NCBI GenBank assembly: GCA_964634685.1
Contig: CAZWLD010000020.1
Span: forward strand, 1-34,030
Length of the DNA stretch: 34,030 nucleotides
Direction of reading: 5' to 3'
From: CAZWLD01 sp964634685
GTDB lineage: Bacteria > Bacillota_I > Bacilli_A > Acholeplasmatales > JAEDCM01
Positions 1 through 8,602 of this stretch are shown one piece after another. Numbering within the stretch: the stretch's first letter is position 1; each line of letters opens with the position of its first letter. Under the pieces are notes generated by a model that was not told the DNA's origin, made no database searches, and worked only from the letters and a program-made list of their open reading frames with translations. The translations under genes and the position numbers were made by a program.

Positions 1-24
1 AGATAATTGACCTTTTACTGTCAA
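1..24 (-). CDS. Possible start of a gene cut by the window edge
   Basis: Downstream of galM on the same strand, an AAAGGA ribosome binding site lies 7 bases before a TTG codon at 24-22, and the frame stays open to the window edge (eight codons, MTVKGQLS if TTG is the start). The next gene of the locus could begin here. Too little is visible to assign a family, and the TTG start makes it doubtful. Confidence 0.25.
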
Positions 25-72
25 CTCACTGTCCTTTCCTCTAGTACCATTTTAATTATTGTCAGCGGTTTT

Positions 73-1095
73 TTATTCCATAATATCAAATTTATAAACA
101 ATTTTTTCATCATATTCTTGATTAGGTTTAAGAACTATCTCATTTTCATCATTTTCAATTTTATATGGAAGCTTTTGACATTCAAAGCAAATTCCTGAAT
201 AAAAGGCATCGCGCTTTTTAAATTCGAAATTAAAAATATGACATGCTTTATATGTTGAATAAATGGTCATCATTCTTCCACTATCGTAATCCTTAAAAAT
301 AATATGCTCGTCATCATCGTTAAACACAAAAAGATGATCATAGCCGTTAGTATAAACATGAAGCAACGGATTATTTAATGCATATCCAACCTTTTGTTCA
401 ACACGGAAATCAAATGGAGTATTATCTACTCGTTCCTTTTTTCCTAAAATTAAACCTCCAAGATTATCATAATATTCATTGGCATTAACAATCAAGCTTT
501 CTTCTAGAATCGACTTTTTATGATTCAAATTAAAATAGGCATGATTAGAAATATTACATACAGTCTCTTTATCGGTATTGGCCTTATACTCAATTGTAAA
601 TTCATTTTTATTGTTAAGAGTAAACCAAACCTCAAGATGAAGATTACCAGGATATCCTTCCTCTAAATCTTTACTTTCATAACAAAGTATTAAGGTTACA
701 GAATCCTTTGTTGAATATTGGCGATATTCCTCAAAATTTTCAAGAGAAAATCCTCTTTTACCTCCATGAAGCGTATTTCCAGCATTGTTTTTAACAAGCT
801 GATACACCTTATCAGATAACTTAATCTGACCATTTTTGATTCTTCCTGTTGTTCTACCTATGGTTGCGCCAAAATAAAATAGGTTGGCACTATAGGATAA
901 TAAATCATTATGCTTAAGAATGATATTATCTAAATTTCCATTACGGTCAGGGGTATTAATTTCAATTAAGGTAGCGCCAATACTTAATATTTTAACATTC
1001 ATTGATTTATTTGATAACGTATATAATCGGCATTTTCGATTGGCGATTTTCATAGTTTCTGTTTTTATATTCATATCTTTTTTCTGTATATCCAT
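73..1095 (-). CDS. galM: Aldose 1-epimerase (galactose mutarotase)
   Basis: Cytoplasmic enzyme that interconverts the alpha and beta anomers of galactose or glucose. The 340 residues match the usual GalM length. Family landmarks are visible: an N-terminal beta strand region ending in PDRNG (49-53), NTLHGG with His110, NHAYFNL with the probable catalytic acid His185, TPFDFR (226-231), and GICFECQ with the probable catalytic base Glu305. The start is uncertain: ATG 1095 has a GGAG 14 bases upstream, which is too far, and internal ATGs at 1074 and 1053 are possible; family proteins usually begin near the latter (MKIANRK). It follows the polysaccharide genes but has its own promoter, so it may serve sugar catabolism rather than the polymer. 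The family could also include other hexose mutarotases; substrate specificity cannot be read from sequence. Confidence 0.9.
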   Translation of the reverse strand: MDIQKKDMNIKTETMKIANRKCRLYTLSNKSMNVKILSIGATLIEINTPDRNGNLDNIILKHNDLLSYSANLFYFGATIGRTTGRIKNGQIKLSDKVYQLVKNNAGNTLHGGKRGFSLENFEEYRQYSTKDSVTLILCYESKDLEEGYPGNLHLEVWFTLNNKNEFTIEYKANTDKETVCNISNHAYFNLNHKKSILEESLIVNANEYYDNLGGLILGKKERVDNTPFDFRVEQKVGYALNNPLLHVYTNGYDHLFVFNDDDEHIIFKDYDSGRMMTIYSTYKACHIFNFEFKKRDAFYSGICFECQKLPYKIENDENEIVLKPNQEYDEKIVYKFDIME

Positions 1096-1119
1096 ATTTC
1101 TACCGTCATCTCCAAAATG

Positions 1120-1148
1120 ATTATAACAAATTTTGACATTTATGTAAA
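1120..1148 (-). promoter_or_regulatory. Promoter of galM
   Basis: TTTACA (1148-1143) and TATAAT (1125-1120) are separated by 17 bases, and a TG one base before the -10 makes it an extended -10. It lies in the 80-bp gap between the ligase-like gene and galM. I see no hairpin terminator in that gap, so read-through from the polysaccharide operon is also possible. Confidence 0.75.
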
Positions 1149-1175
1149 GGTATTCATAACCATATAGCTATACAA

Positions 1176-2603
1176 TTATTGAACTATTTCCATTTCTTTC
1201 TTTCCACCAAAACTTCTATTTTTAACCTTTAATATACCATTATCTGGTAAAAGAGCATAAGGCATAAGCATTATTGGCATTAATTGATAATTTAAAAACA
1301 AGGAATCCACAAAACCATTTACCAAAAAATAAATCATTAATATACCTAAAATCATTGCATAGCTATTATTCTTAATCAAGCAACGATGAATCAATACATA
1401 CATAAAGAAAAGAAATGCCAAAAGACCAATGATTCCGGTTGTGGCTAAAGCATCGAAAAAATAATTATGATAATTATTAACATAATCTCGGCCCGCCTCG
1501 ATATTAATATAATATGATCCTGATAACGGACCACAGCCAATTAAAGGATGGCGATGGAAAGCATTTATTGCCGTTTGCCAAACAGCATCTCTTCCATTAA
1601 GGCTAAATCCATAATCCTTAACAGATTGAAATATCTCTTGAAAAAATCCACAACAAAAGCCAATTACAATGACAAGGGTAAAAGCGCTCAATATTGATAA
1701 TAAATATCTTTTTTCATAGCTTCGATCATCAAGCTTTACATAATAATAAATGTAAAAAGCAAGAATAAAAGGAATTATTACAATTAATCCTAAATAAGCG
1801 GCTCGACAAGCACTAAAAACGTTAATTAAAATGGCAAACAAGGCCGATGCAAGGGCAAATAAGCGATTTTTTAAATCGGGATAATTAACATACCAAAAAA
1901 GGCAACCAAGTAATCCCATATTACAAATAACAACATAACGATTAGAAATAGCCCATCCTAAATTTAGTAATTTTTGATTCATAATTTCGTAAATTCCAAT
2001 TTTTTCAATGAAGTAAACATTAATAAAGACAAAAAGACACTCAAATCCAATAACCCATATTGTCAAAATGAATGAAAGTATCATCATCCGCTTACCCATA
2101 TCATCAAAATCAATTTTAAGGGGAATAATCATCATAATATAAATTGTTAATATTTGTCCTAAAATACACATTAAAGATAAATTAATAACCGGAGAATAAA
2201 TCAACGAAATAATCATTGAGGCCAGCATAAATAATAAAGAGTAAAGAAGCCAGTTCTTTTTGAAGGAATTAAGATAATCCTTAAAATTAATGACTAAATC
2301 ATATCCTAAAAATCCAAATAAAATTATTCCAAAAATCAAATCAAAAATAAACCCTACTGATTGAAGATTGAAATAACTAAAATCACCATTAAATCGTGAA
2401 GAGACCAAAACCATTATCATATTTAATGGAGCTATATACCATTTAGCCTTAGTAATTATTAATAAAATAAAAACCAATGAATAAACGCAATATTGAAAAT
2501 ACTTAATCTCAAGACAATAAAACAAAACTGTTAAAAAGCTGATAGCTAGCATTGCCCAAGGAGATTCCAAAAACTTTTTGATTGTATCTAAAGCCTTCTT
2601 CAT
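1176..2603 (-). CDS. O-antigen ligase/polymerase-like membrane protein (Wzy_C/WaaL family)
   Basis: A 475-residue polytopic protein with about ten to twelve hydrophobic segments and the family's large outside loop. The loop contains NGRDAVWQTAINAFHRHPLIG..GPLSGSYY followed by NNYHNYFFDALATTGIIG; the conserved Arg, the HPLIGxG motif and the HNxxFDxLATTGxxG segment are the hallmarks of the Wzy_C/WaaL superfamily. These proteins transfer undecaprenyl-linked glycans to another glycan (polymerase) or to a protein or lipid acceptor (ligase). It is the second such protein in the locus, since 8568-9854 also looks like a polymerase, so one may polymerise and the other ligate. It is the last gene of the polysaccharide run, 94 bp after the Wzz-like gene, with a possible promoter of its own. 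Start ATG 2603 is preceded by an AGGAAGGG-type ribosome binding site. Confidence 0.85.
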   Translation of the reverse strand: MKKALDTIKKFLESPWAMLAISFLTVLFYCLEIKYFQYCVYSLVFILLIITKAKWYIAPLNMIMVLVSSRFNGDFSYFNLQSVGFIFDLIFGIILFGFLGYDLVINFKDYLNSFKKNWLLYSLLFMLASMIISLIYSPVINLSLMCILGQILTIYIMMIIPLKIDFDDMGKRMMILSFILTIWVIGFECLFVFINVYFIEKIGIYEIMNQKLLNLGWAISNRYVVICNMGLLGCLFWYVNYPDLKNRLFALASALFAILINVFSACRAAYLGLIVIIPFILAFYIYYYVKLDDRSYEKRYLLSILSAFTLVIVIGFCCGFFQEIFQSVKDYGFSLNGRDAVWQTAINAFHRHPLIGCGPLSGSYYINIEAGRDYVNNYHNYFFDALATTGIIGLLAFLFFMYVLIHRCLIKNNSYAMILGILMIYFLVNGFVDSLFLNYQLMPIMLMPYALLPDNGILKVKNRSFGGKKEMEIVQ

Positions 2604-2656
2604 AGAATAAACCCTTCCTAAACTTCTTCTCTACATTATATTAAATCTCACTAGTC

Positions 2657-2662
2657 ATTATA
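2657..2662 (-). promoter_or_regulatory. Possible extended -10 promoter before the ligase-like gene
   Basis: TGATATAAT lies in the 94-bp gap upstream of the gene at 1176-2603, an extended -10 with no convincing -35 at 17-18 bases. A second TATAAT at 2640-2635 lacks a -35 as well. It could give the last gene separate expression. Confidence 0.45.
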
Positions 2663-2697
2663 TCACAAATAATTAGAAAATTCACCAAAATATGCTA

Positions 2698-3855
2698 TTA
2701 AGCCCTTTTATAGACTCTTATCGCACAAACAGAAAAATAAATAATACTAGCCAATAGCAAAAATAAGATCATTCCCACAAAGATATTAACAGTTCCGCTC
2801 GTGAAAACATCATTATAGGCTATCTCTTGGACAGCACAATTGCTATAAACGTCATTAAAGGTATCAGTAAAGTCGGTTATTTTATCAGCTTGTTGATTCA
2901 AGTCAGTCTCAAGCTCAAGCCTTTCGGTTTGTGTTGTCGAATTCAAAAGCTTTTTATCGATTGATTTGATTTCGCTATCAATAGTCACATTCTTTTCAAC
3001 AATTCCCATTAGCTTAATCATCAATTCATCAGCTAAAACTGTATTCGTTGTGGAATTTATAACCGCAGTCATATCGTCAATTATTTTTTTATTAGAATTA
3101 TATTCATTTGATAAAGCTAATTTCTGATATTCTAGCAAAGTTCTATCGGCCTCATAATCCTTAACAAAGCCTCTTTCGTCTATATAAACATTAATTCCTT
3201 GCAAAATATTCGAATCATAATAATCAATTACCGCTCTCTTATATTCATTAATCGCTTTTCCTTCATATGAAGCATTTCCATATTTTTCTATTAGCTCATC
3301 ATATTTCTCAATTAATAAATCAACCTGTTCTAATAATAGATCAATTTGATTATCATAACTATTTGAATCCTTAAATAAAACCAAATTATCATTTGTGACC
3401 ATCTTGCTATTGGCTAAAATACGGTCATATTCTAATTTAATCAATTCAACAAAAAGCTCTTTAGCTTCACCATTTTTAAGATATTTTTTCGAAATCGAAA
3501 AGGTATAATTCTTCGTATTATTAGACCCATTCCTTTGACTAATTGAAAGATGATTATAAATCGAATCCGCATCTAAATTCTTAATTGACTCCGATTTATT
3601 AATGGCCTTTATAATATTTTCCCGAGAAATCATTTTTTGGAATGAAAAATCATTTCCATTGGCATATTTATCATTATCAATTCCTTCAAAGGTTAGACTA
3701 AAATTCATTGAATACTGCTCATTAATCTTATTAAAAACAACACCAAAAAATAACGCTCCCAAAAGCAATGAACCCACTAAAACGATGGCTAAGACAATCT
3801 TTTTTTGAATACATTCTTTAAAAATGTCTGTTAATTTTATTTCCTTTTGTTCCAC
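2698..3855 (-). CDS. Wzz-like chain-length/tethering membrane protein
   Basis: A 385-residue protein with the polysaccharide co-polymerase layout: a cytoplasmic N-terminus, one membrane helix at about residues 18-40, a long polar extracytoplasmic part rich in Glu, Lys, Asn and leucine heptads (probably coiled coil, about 150-330), and a second helix at about 353-376 followed by a short basic tail. Wzz/YveK-type proteins set polymer length with the polymerase. No Walker motif or tyrosine tail is present, and no BY-kinase or phosphatase gene is in the window. The start is GTG at 3855, 7 bases after AAGGAGG; that ribosome binding site overlaps the glmU stop codon region. Sequence similarity to classical Wzz is weak by eye, so the family call rests on topology and neighbours. 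Confidence 0.6.
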   Translation of the reverse strand: MEQKEIKLTDIFKECIQKKIVLAIVLVGSLLLGALFFGVVFNKINEQYSMNFSLTFEGIDNDKYANGNDFSFQKMISRENIIKAINKSESIKNLDADSIYNHLSISQRNGSNNTKNYTFSISKKYLKNGEAKELFVELIKLEYDRILANSKMVTNDNLVLFKDSNSYDNQIDLLLEQVDLLIEKYDELIEKYGNASYEGKAINEYKRAVIDYYDSNILQGINVYIDERGFVKDYEADRTLLEYQKLALSNEYNSNKKIIDDMTAVINSTTNTVLADELMIKLMGIVEKNVTIDSEIKSIDKKLLNSTTQTERLELETDLNQQADKITDFTDTFNDVYSNCAVQEIAYNDVFTSGTVNIFVGMILFLLLASIIYFSVCAIRVYKRA

Positions 3856-3857
3856 GA

Positions 3858-5225
3858 TTATTCCTCCTTATATTTATTTTCCTTCCACTTTTTAACATAA
3901 TGTGGTTTATTAACTTGCTTAGCCCGAGCAATCGCAAATGTATCTTCAGGAACATCATCTGTTATTGTGGAGCCAGCCGCAATAAAGGTATTACTTTCAA
4001 CCTTTACCGGAGCAATTAAATTGGTGTTACATCCAATAAAAACATTATCACCAATAATTGTACGGTATTTATGCTTACCATCATAATTAACCGTAACCGT
4101 ACCACAGCCAAAATTAACATGGCCTCCACAATCGGTATCACCAACATAGGTTAAATGCGCAACATTAGTTTTTTCGCCCAAGGTTGAATTCTTAATCTCC
4201 ACAAAATTCCCAATTCGATCATTAATTCCAACATGGGCATTCATACGCATGTGCACAAAGGGTCCAACACTAGCCCCCTTGCCAATAAAGGAATCATTTA
4301 TAACGGAATGGATAGCCGAGGCGTTACTTTCAATAACCGAATTATTGATTTCCGAATTCGGTCCAATAACACAATCATTACCAATCATCGTCTTGCCTAA
4401 AATCATACAATTCGGGTAAATGATTGTTCCGGCTTCAATTTGACAATCAGGTCCAATCACCGTTGATGAAGGATTTATGATATTAACTCCATTTAGCATA
4501 TGCTTTTTATTAATTTCATTTCGTAATGCTTCTTCCATTTTAGATAATGCATATAAATCATTGATTCCCGACATTTTATAAGCATCCTTAATTGTAAAGG
4601 TTCCAATCTTACATTTATCCGCAAGTATTTGAACAATATCAGTCAAATAATACTCACCCTTAGCATTATCATTTTTAACATTTTCTAAAGCCATAAATAA
4701 AAGCTCTGTCTTAATTAAGAAAACCCCGGTATTAACCTCTTTAACACTTTTTTCCTCTAAAGAGGCGTCCTTTTCCTCGGTGATTCTTAATACTCGATTA
4801 TGGTCACGAATTATTCTTCCATATCCATATGGATTATCTAAAATGATTGTTCCTATTGTAAAATCATTTTTATTCTCAATATGACAATTTAGCATATCGG
4901 AAATAATCACATCATCAACTAATGGCGTATCACCAAATAAAATAATGACCGTATCACTTGAAATCATTCCTTTGCCGCATTTGACCGCATGAGCTGTCCC
5001 TAATTGTTCTTCCTGATAAGCGATTTTAGCTCTTGAGCCAATAATATCAGCTAATACCTCACGTTTATATCCTAAAATACAAACTCTTTCGGAAATGTTG
5101 GCCTTATCAAGACTATCAAGAAGATAACAAATCAAGGGTTTCTTTAATAATGGGTATGCACATTTAGGAATATCTGTTTTCATTCTAGTCCCCTTGCCTG
5201 CGGCTAAAATAATTGCACTAAGCAT
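3858..5225 (-). CDS. glmU: Bifunctional UDP-GlcNAc pyrophosphorylase / glucosamine-1-phosphate acetyltransferase
   Basis: Makes UDP-GlcNAc from glucosamine-1-phosphate, acetyl-CoA and UTP in the cytoplasm. The 455 residues match the usual length. The N-terminal uridyltransferase domain (1 to about 230) shows LAAGKGTRMK (7-16), QEEQLGTAHA (71-80) and GDTPL (98-102). The C-terminal left-handed beta helix (about 250-455) is built of hexapeptide repeats and carries the acetyltransferase site with His357 in NVAHLTYVGD, followed by NYDGKHKYRT (380-389). The loop after the nucleotide motif reads DIPKCAYPLLKKP, somewhat divergent from the common KLPKVLHP form. ATG 5225 shares its A with the glmM stop (TAATG), so the two are probably translationally coupled. 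It supplies the substrate of the CapD-like enzyme at 17090-18958. Confidence 0.96.
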   Translation of the reverse strand: MLSAIILAAGKGTRMKTDIPKCAYPLLKKPLICYLLDSLDKANISERVCILGYKREVLADIIGSRAKIAYQEEQLGTAHAVKCGKGMISSDTVIILFGDTPLVDDVIISDMLNCHIENKNDFTIGTIILDNPYGYGRIIRDHNRVLRITEEKDASLEEKSVKEVNTGVFLIKTELLFMALENVKNDNAKGEYYLTDIVQILADKCKIGTFTIKDAYKMSGINDLYALSKMEEALRNEINKKHMLNGVNIINPSSTVIGPDCQIEAGTIIYPNCMILGKTMIGNDCVIGPNSEINNSVIESNASAIHSVINDSFIGKGASVGPFVHMRMNAHVGINDRIGNFVEIKNSTLGEKTNVAHLTYVGDTDCGGHVNFGCGTVTVNYDGKHKYRTIIGDNVFIGCNTNLIAPVKVESNTFIAAGSTITDDVPEDTFAIARAKQVNKPHYVKKWKENKYKEE

Positions 5226-6520
5226 TATTCCTTCACCTCCGTATAACTTAAAACTAAGGCCTTTAGCTCCTCGGTATATTTATTAACATCATCCAAATTT
5301 GGGGCCGAAACGGTTATTCGCAATAAATCCTCTGTCCCACTCGGGCGAATAAAAACCTTCGAATCTTGACCTAAAAGCTCCTTAATTTCTTTAACCCGCT
5401 CTTTTACTTCCTTAAGCTCACAAACCTGCTTATTTTTTACTTTAAGATTGGTCAAGGTTTCAGGATAAAGCATAATATCGCCAATAAGCTCACTAAAGCT
5501 TGTATCCTCTAAAATCTTCACTAAATTGAGGGCAATCAAGGTTCCATCACCGGTTTTTAATAAATCAGGCATAATAATATGACCACTTGCCTCGCCACCA
5601 ACACTATAGCCGTTATCCAAAAGCTCCCTGACAACATATTTATCACCAACTGGGGTTATCGATGTCTTGATACCCATTTTATGAAGCCGATTAATCATTC
5701 CGAGATTACTCATACAGGTAAACACAATTTGATTATGGTTAAGTCTTCCCTCTTGGTAAAGCTTTGTTCCTAAAATATAAATTAGCATATCGCCATCAAT
5801 ATGATTACCTTTGCAATCACAAGCTAAAACACGATCTCCATCACCATCAAAGGCAAAGCCATAATCACACTTATTCGCAACAACAAACTTCGATAAATTA
5901 TCTAAATTGGTCGATCCAACCCCTTTATTAATATTATAACCATCGGGATTATTAGCGCACACAACAACCTCACCCATCTGCTTAAACACATAAGGAGCCG
6001 TCTCAAAGGTGGCACCATTAGCACAATCAAGAGCAATTTTCTTTTTTGTTTTCGATGTATATTTCATGAGCATCGAAATATAGGCACTCTTACAATCAAT
6101 ATCGCGAATTAATCTACCTACCTTGAAAGAATAAACGACATCACTACAATCCATCAAGGCTTCGATTTCTAATTCCTTTGCTTCGCTAAGCTTTTCACCC
6201 TTATCCAATACCTTGATGCCATTGTCATAGTAAGGATTATGACTAGCTGTGACCATAACCCCTGTTATCTTTTTCAAACCCGAATAATAAATTAAGGCCG
6301 GTGTTGGCATAATTCCTGCATCGATGACATCTAAGCCCATCGCCATAGCCCCTCCGGCAATTAAACTAAAAAGTTCATCCTTACTAGCTCTCGTATCCGT
6401 TGCGATAACAATTTGGCTACCGCCTAGCGCCACTAATGATCGGCCGAGACGATAGGCAATATCAGGAGTTAGGGTATCATTAACTTTTCCGCGAATTCCA
6501 TCTGTTCCAAAATATTTCAC
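5225..6520 (-). CDS. glmM: Phosphoglucosamine mutase
   Basis: Converts glucosamine-6-phosphate to glucosamine-1-phosphate, the step between GlmS and GlmU. The 431 residues have all the alpha-D-phosphohexomutase landmarks: the phosphoserine loop TASHNPY (Ser93), the metal loop DGDGDR (225-230), the sugar loop GGEASGHI (308-315) and the phosphate loop RPSGTE (392-397). It starts KYFGTDGIRG, which is typical of GlmM rather than phosphomannomutase. The start is GTG 6520, overlapping the preceding glycosyltransferase stop as GTGA, with GAGAGG 9 bases upstream. It is followed by glmU with a one-base overlap. GlmM is slightly shorter than the usual 445-450 residues, but nothing essential is missing. 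Confidence 0.95.
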   Translation of the reverse strand: MKYFGTDGIRGKVNDTLTPDIAYRLGRSLVALGGSQIVIATDTRASKDELFSLIAGGAMAMGLDVIDAGIMPTPALIYYSGLKKITGVMVTASHNPYYDNGIKVLDKGEKLSEAKELEIEALMDCSDVVYSFKVGRLIRDIDCKSAYISMLMKYTSKTKKKIALDCANGATFETAPYVFKQMGEVVVCANNPDGYNINKGVGSTNLDNLSKFVVANKCDYGFAFDGDGDRVLACDCKGNHIDGDMLIYILGTKLYQEGRLNHNQIVFTCMSNLGMINRLHKMGIKTSITPVGDKYVVRELLDNGYSVGGEASGHIIMPDLLKTGDGTLIALNLVKILEDTSFSELIGDIMLYPETLTNLKVKNKQVCELKEVKERVKEIKELLGQDSKVFIRPSGTEDLLRITVSAPNLDDVNKYTEELKALVLSYTEVKE

Positions 6521-7338
6521 TTTTTCATCCCTCTCAATTTATGATGATGTGTATAAAAATATTGATAGGATTTGGCTTCCTCCTTTAGGAGATTGACATT
6601 TCCCATTGAGGCATCCTCAAAATGCTTAATGCGTGTCTTCGGAATATAATAAGTCTTAATTTTCTTTTCCTTTGCTAAATGAGCAACATGAGCCTCCTCC
6701 GAAAACAAAAACATATTTTCATCATAGGGACATCCGAGGACCTCAAGTGCTTTATAAGTGTATATTACAAAGGCCCCATGACTTCCAAAGCATTTTCTTT
6801 TCCTTCTAAAGAAAAGAGCAGTTGTAAAAATAAAGCCAAGACGTAGGATTTTATTTAAGGCGTATCCAAGATACAGTTTAAATTTATTATCATCCCTAAA
6901 ACCCTTATATATTAATTTTTGACCAAGATTAAAATCATAGGCCCAATAAGGATTTTGATTTTTATTATTAATTGTTTTAATCCTTGGCGCATAGATAGCA
7001 CAATCATCATATTCTAAAATTTGATGATCAAAGCTTAGAATTTCGATATCCGTATTAGAAACAATTAAATATTTAAATTTATATTTAGACTTGGCCAGTT
7101 CAATTCCTCGATTATTTCCAGCTCCATAGCCATCATTATTTGCATTAATAAAATCACAATCATAGCTACAAGCAATATTAAAAACCTTTTCCTTCGTTTC
7201 ATCATCATAATAATTATTCACAATAATGACACGATAGCTATCAAATTTAGAAGAAAGCATTTTTAAATAATTTTCTAAATCTCCATAATGCTTATAAATA
7301 ACAAGAACAAAAATATAACTATAATCCACTACTATCAC
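6517..7338 (-). CDS. GT2 glycosyltransferase, rhamnosyltransferase-like
   Basis: A 273-residue inverting GT-A glycosyltransferase of the cytoplasmic membrane face. The nucleotide-sugar fold shows FVLVIYKH, NNDGYGAGNNRGIELA and the metal-binding NTD (about 95-97). The acceptor half shows GSHGAFVI, ENMFLFSEE and a final KTRIKHFEDASMG, the pattern seen in dTDP-rhamnose-dependent GT2 enzymes. The open frame extends further upstream, but that part lies inside the flippase gene, so I place the start at GTG 7338 (or GTG 7329), giving a 20-base overlap with wzx. Its stop overlaps the glmM start (GTGA). dTDP-rhamnose is made by the rml genes of this operon, so rhamnosyl transfer is the likely job; the acceptor is unknown. 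Confidence 0.75.
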   Translation of the reverse strand: MIVVDYSYIFVLVIYKHYGDLENYLKMLSSKFDSYRVIIVNNYYDDETKEKVFNIACSYDCDFINANNDGYGAGNNRGIELAKSKYKFKYLIVSNTDIEILSFDHQILEYDDCAIYAPRIKTINNKNQNPYWAYDFNLGQKLIYKGFRDDNKFKLYLGYALNKILRLGFIFTTALFFRRKRKCFGSHGAFVIYTYKALEVLGCPYDENMFLFSEEAHVAHLAKEKKIKTYYIPKTRIKHFEDASMGNVNLLKEEAKSYQYFYTHHHKLRGMKK

Positions 7339-8602
7339 AACACTTTCGCATAATTCTTCTTCGACAATAAAGGAAGGAAATAACTGATAAAAAGCATAAA
7401 ACACTATAGCCAATAATAAAAGCTAAGGCATAGCCATCATAATCATTGAAATAAACAACTAATCCACAGAGAATGCCGAAGCTAAGCGCTAAATTAATGG
7501 TATTAAAAGGGATTCTTGATAAACCATCAATCGGATTACGTAAAAGATAATATAAAGAAGCCGGCAAAATCGACCATATCAAAATAGTGGTTGTTCGGAC
7601 CGATGGGAGAAACTCTTCACTAAAAAGTAAGCTAATAACAAATTTTGGAAATAAATCAATAAAGGCAATCACAAACAAAGAAAAAACAATATATAAAAGT
7701 CCCATCACAAAAATTGGTTTATCAATTCTTTTAATATCATTATCAGATACGGCATTACTCACATAAGGAAGTAAAATAACTCCCGCAAAGGAGAAAACCG
7801 GGAAAATCATTCCTGAAATATTTATTGCGGTCGAGATTAAGTAATTATTATCAATTCCCTCGCGATGGGCAATAATAATTAAAGGAACCGTCGTAAAAGA
7901 GAAAAGAGCAATTTCCCCAATGACCCTCGGAAGGCCAAAGAGACTTAGCTCGCGAAGCTCCTTAGTTGGCATTTTAAGATTATCTAACTCTTCCTTTAAT
8001 GATTTCAAAATCATTATTAAGAAAATAATAGAAATAACGATAATCGAAATTCCCCACAACAAAAGAATCCACTTAATTGATTTGCGAACAAAAATCGCAA
8101 TAATTAGCATTGCTATATTCACAATCATCTGACTAATATTATACTTATAATAGGCATTACAACCTCGGTAATATGAATAAATAATGGTGGAAAAGGCGAC
8201 ACTAAAGGAATAAAGAACCATTGGCATAATCAAATTTTCAAAGCCAGCATCACCAAAAATAACAACACCAAACCAATTACGCAAAATAAACATAACTAAA
8301 CAAACGATGAGACTCGCAACTATCATAATCATCAATGATCCAATCAAATAGCGAGCTTTTTTATCATAGTTTTGTTTCATGGCAATATATCTTGGTAAAG
8401 CAATTCCTAAGCTTACTGCCATAATTCCACTAATTATCCCTACACTTTTTTTGGCAACATTAAAGATTGAATAATCAGTCGCACCTAAATTAATACTATT
8501 AATCTTATTAATCACTAACGCTAAAATCATTAACAATCCCTGACCAACGACAGTAATGATTAAATCCTTACTGAACCGGCTCTTCAATAGATTCTTGATC
8601 AT
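7319..8602 (-). CDS. wzx: Wzx-type polysaccharide repeat-unit flippase
   Basis: A 427-residue membrane protein with about twelve to fourteen hydrophobic segments and the MOP-superfamily N-terminus (FSKDLIITVVGQGLLMILALV, then LGATDYSIFNVAKK). It would flip undecaprenyl-diphosphate-linked repeat units from the cytoplasmic to the outer face of the membrane. I use ATG 8602 because AGGAGG sits 8 bases upstream; an in-frame GTG at 8611 overlaps that ribosome binding site and is less likely. The gene overlaps the end of the polymerase gene by 35 bases and the next glycosyltransferase by about 20, which suggests translational coupling. Gene symbol is by role and context. Confidence 0.85.
   Translation of the reverse strand: MIKNLLKSRFSKDLIITVVGQGLLMILALVINKINSINLGATDYSIFNVAKKSVGIISGIMAVSLGIALPRYIAMKQNYDKKARYLIGSLMIMIVASLIVCLVMFILRNWFGVVIFGDAGFENLIMPMVLYSFSVAFSTIIYSYYRGCNAYYKYNISQMIVNIAMLIIAIFVRKSIKWILLLWGISIIVISIIFLIMILKSLKEELDNLKMPTKELRELSLFGLPRVIGEIALFSFTTVPLIIIAHREGIDNNYLISTAINISGMIFPVFSFAGVILLPYVSNAVSDNDIKRIDKPIFVMGLLYIVFSLFVIAFIDLFPKFVISLLFSEEFLPSVRTTTILIWSILPASLYYLLRNPIDGLSRIPFNTINLALSFGILCGLVVYFNDYDGYALAFIIGYSVLCFLSVISFLYCRRRIMRKCCDSSGL

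Noticed and set aside
1163..1172. Short palindrome TATAGCTATA between the ligase-like gene and galM
   Set aside because: It is ten bases with no T-tract and lies upstream of the promoter core; chance is likely in AT-rich DNA.
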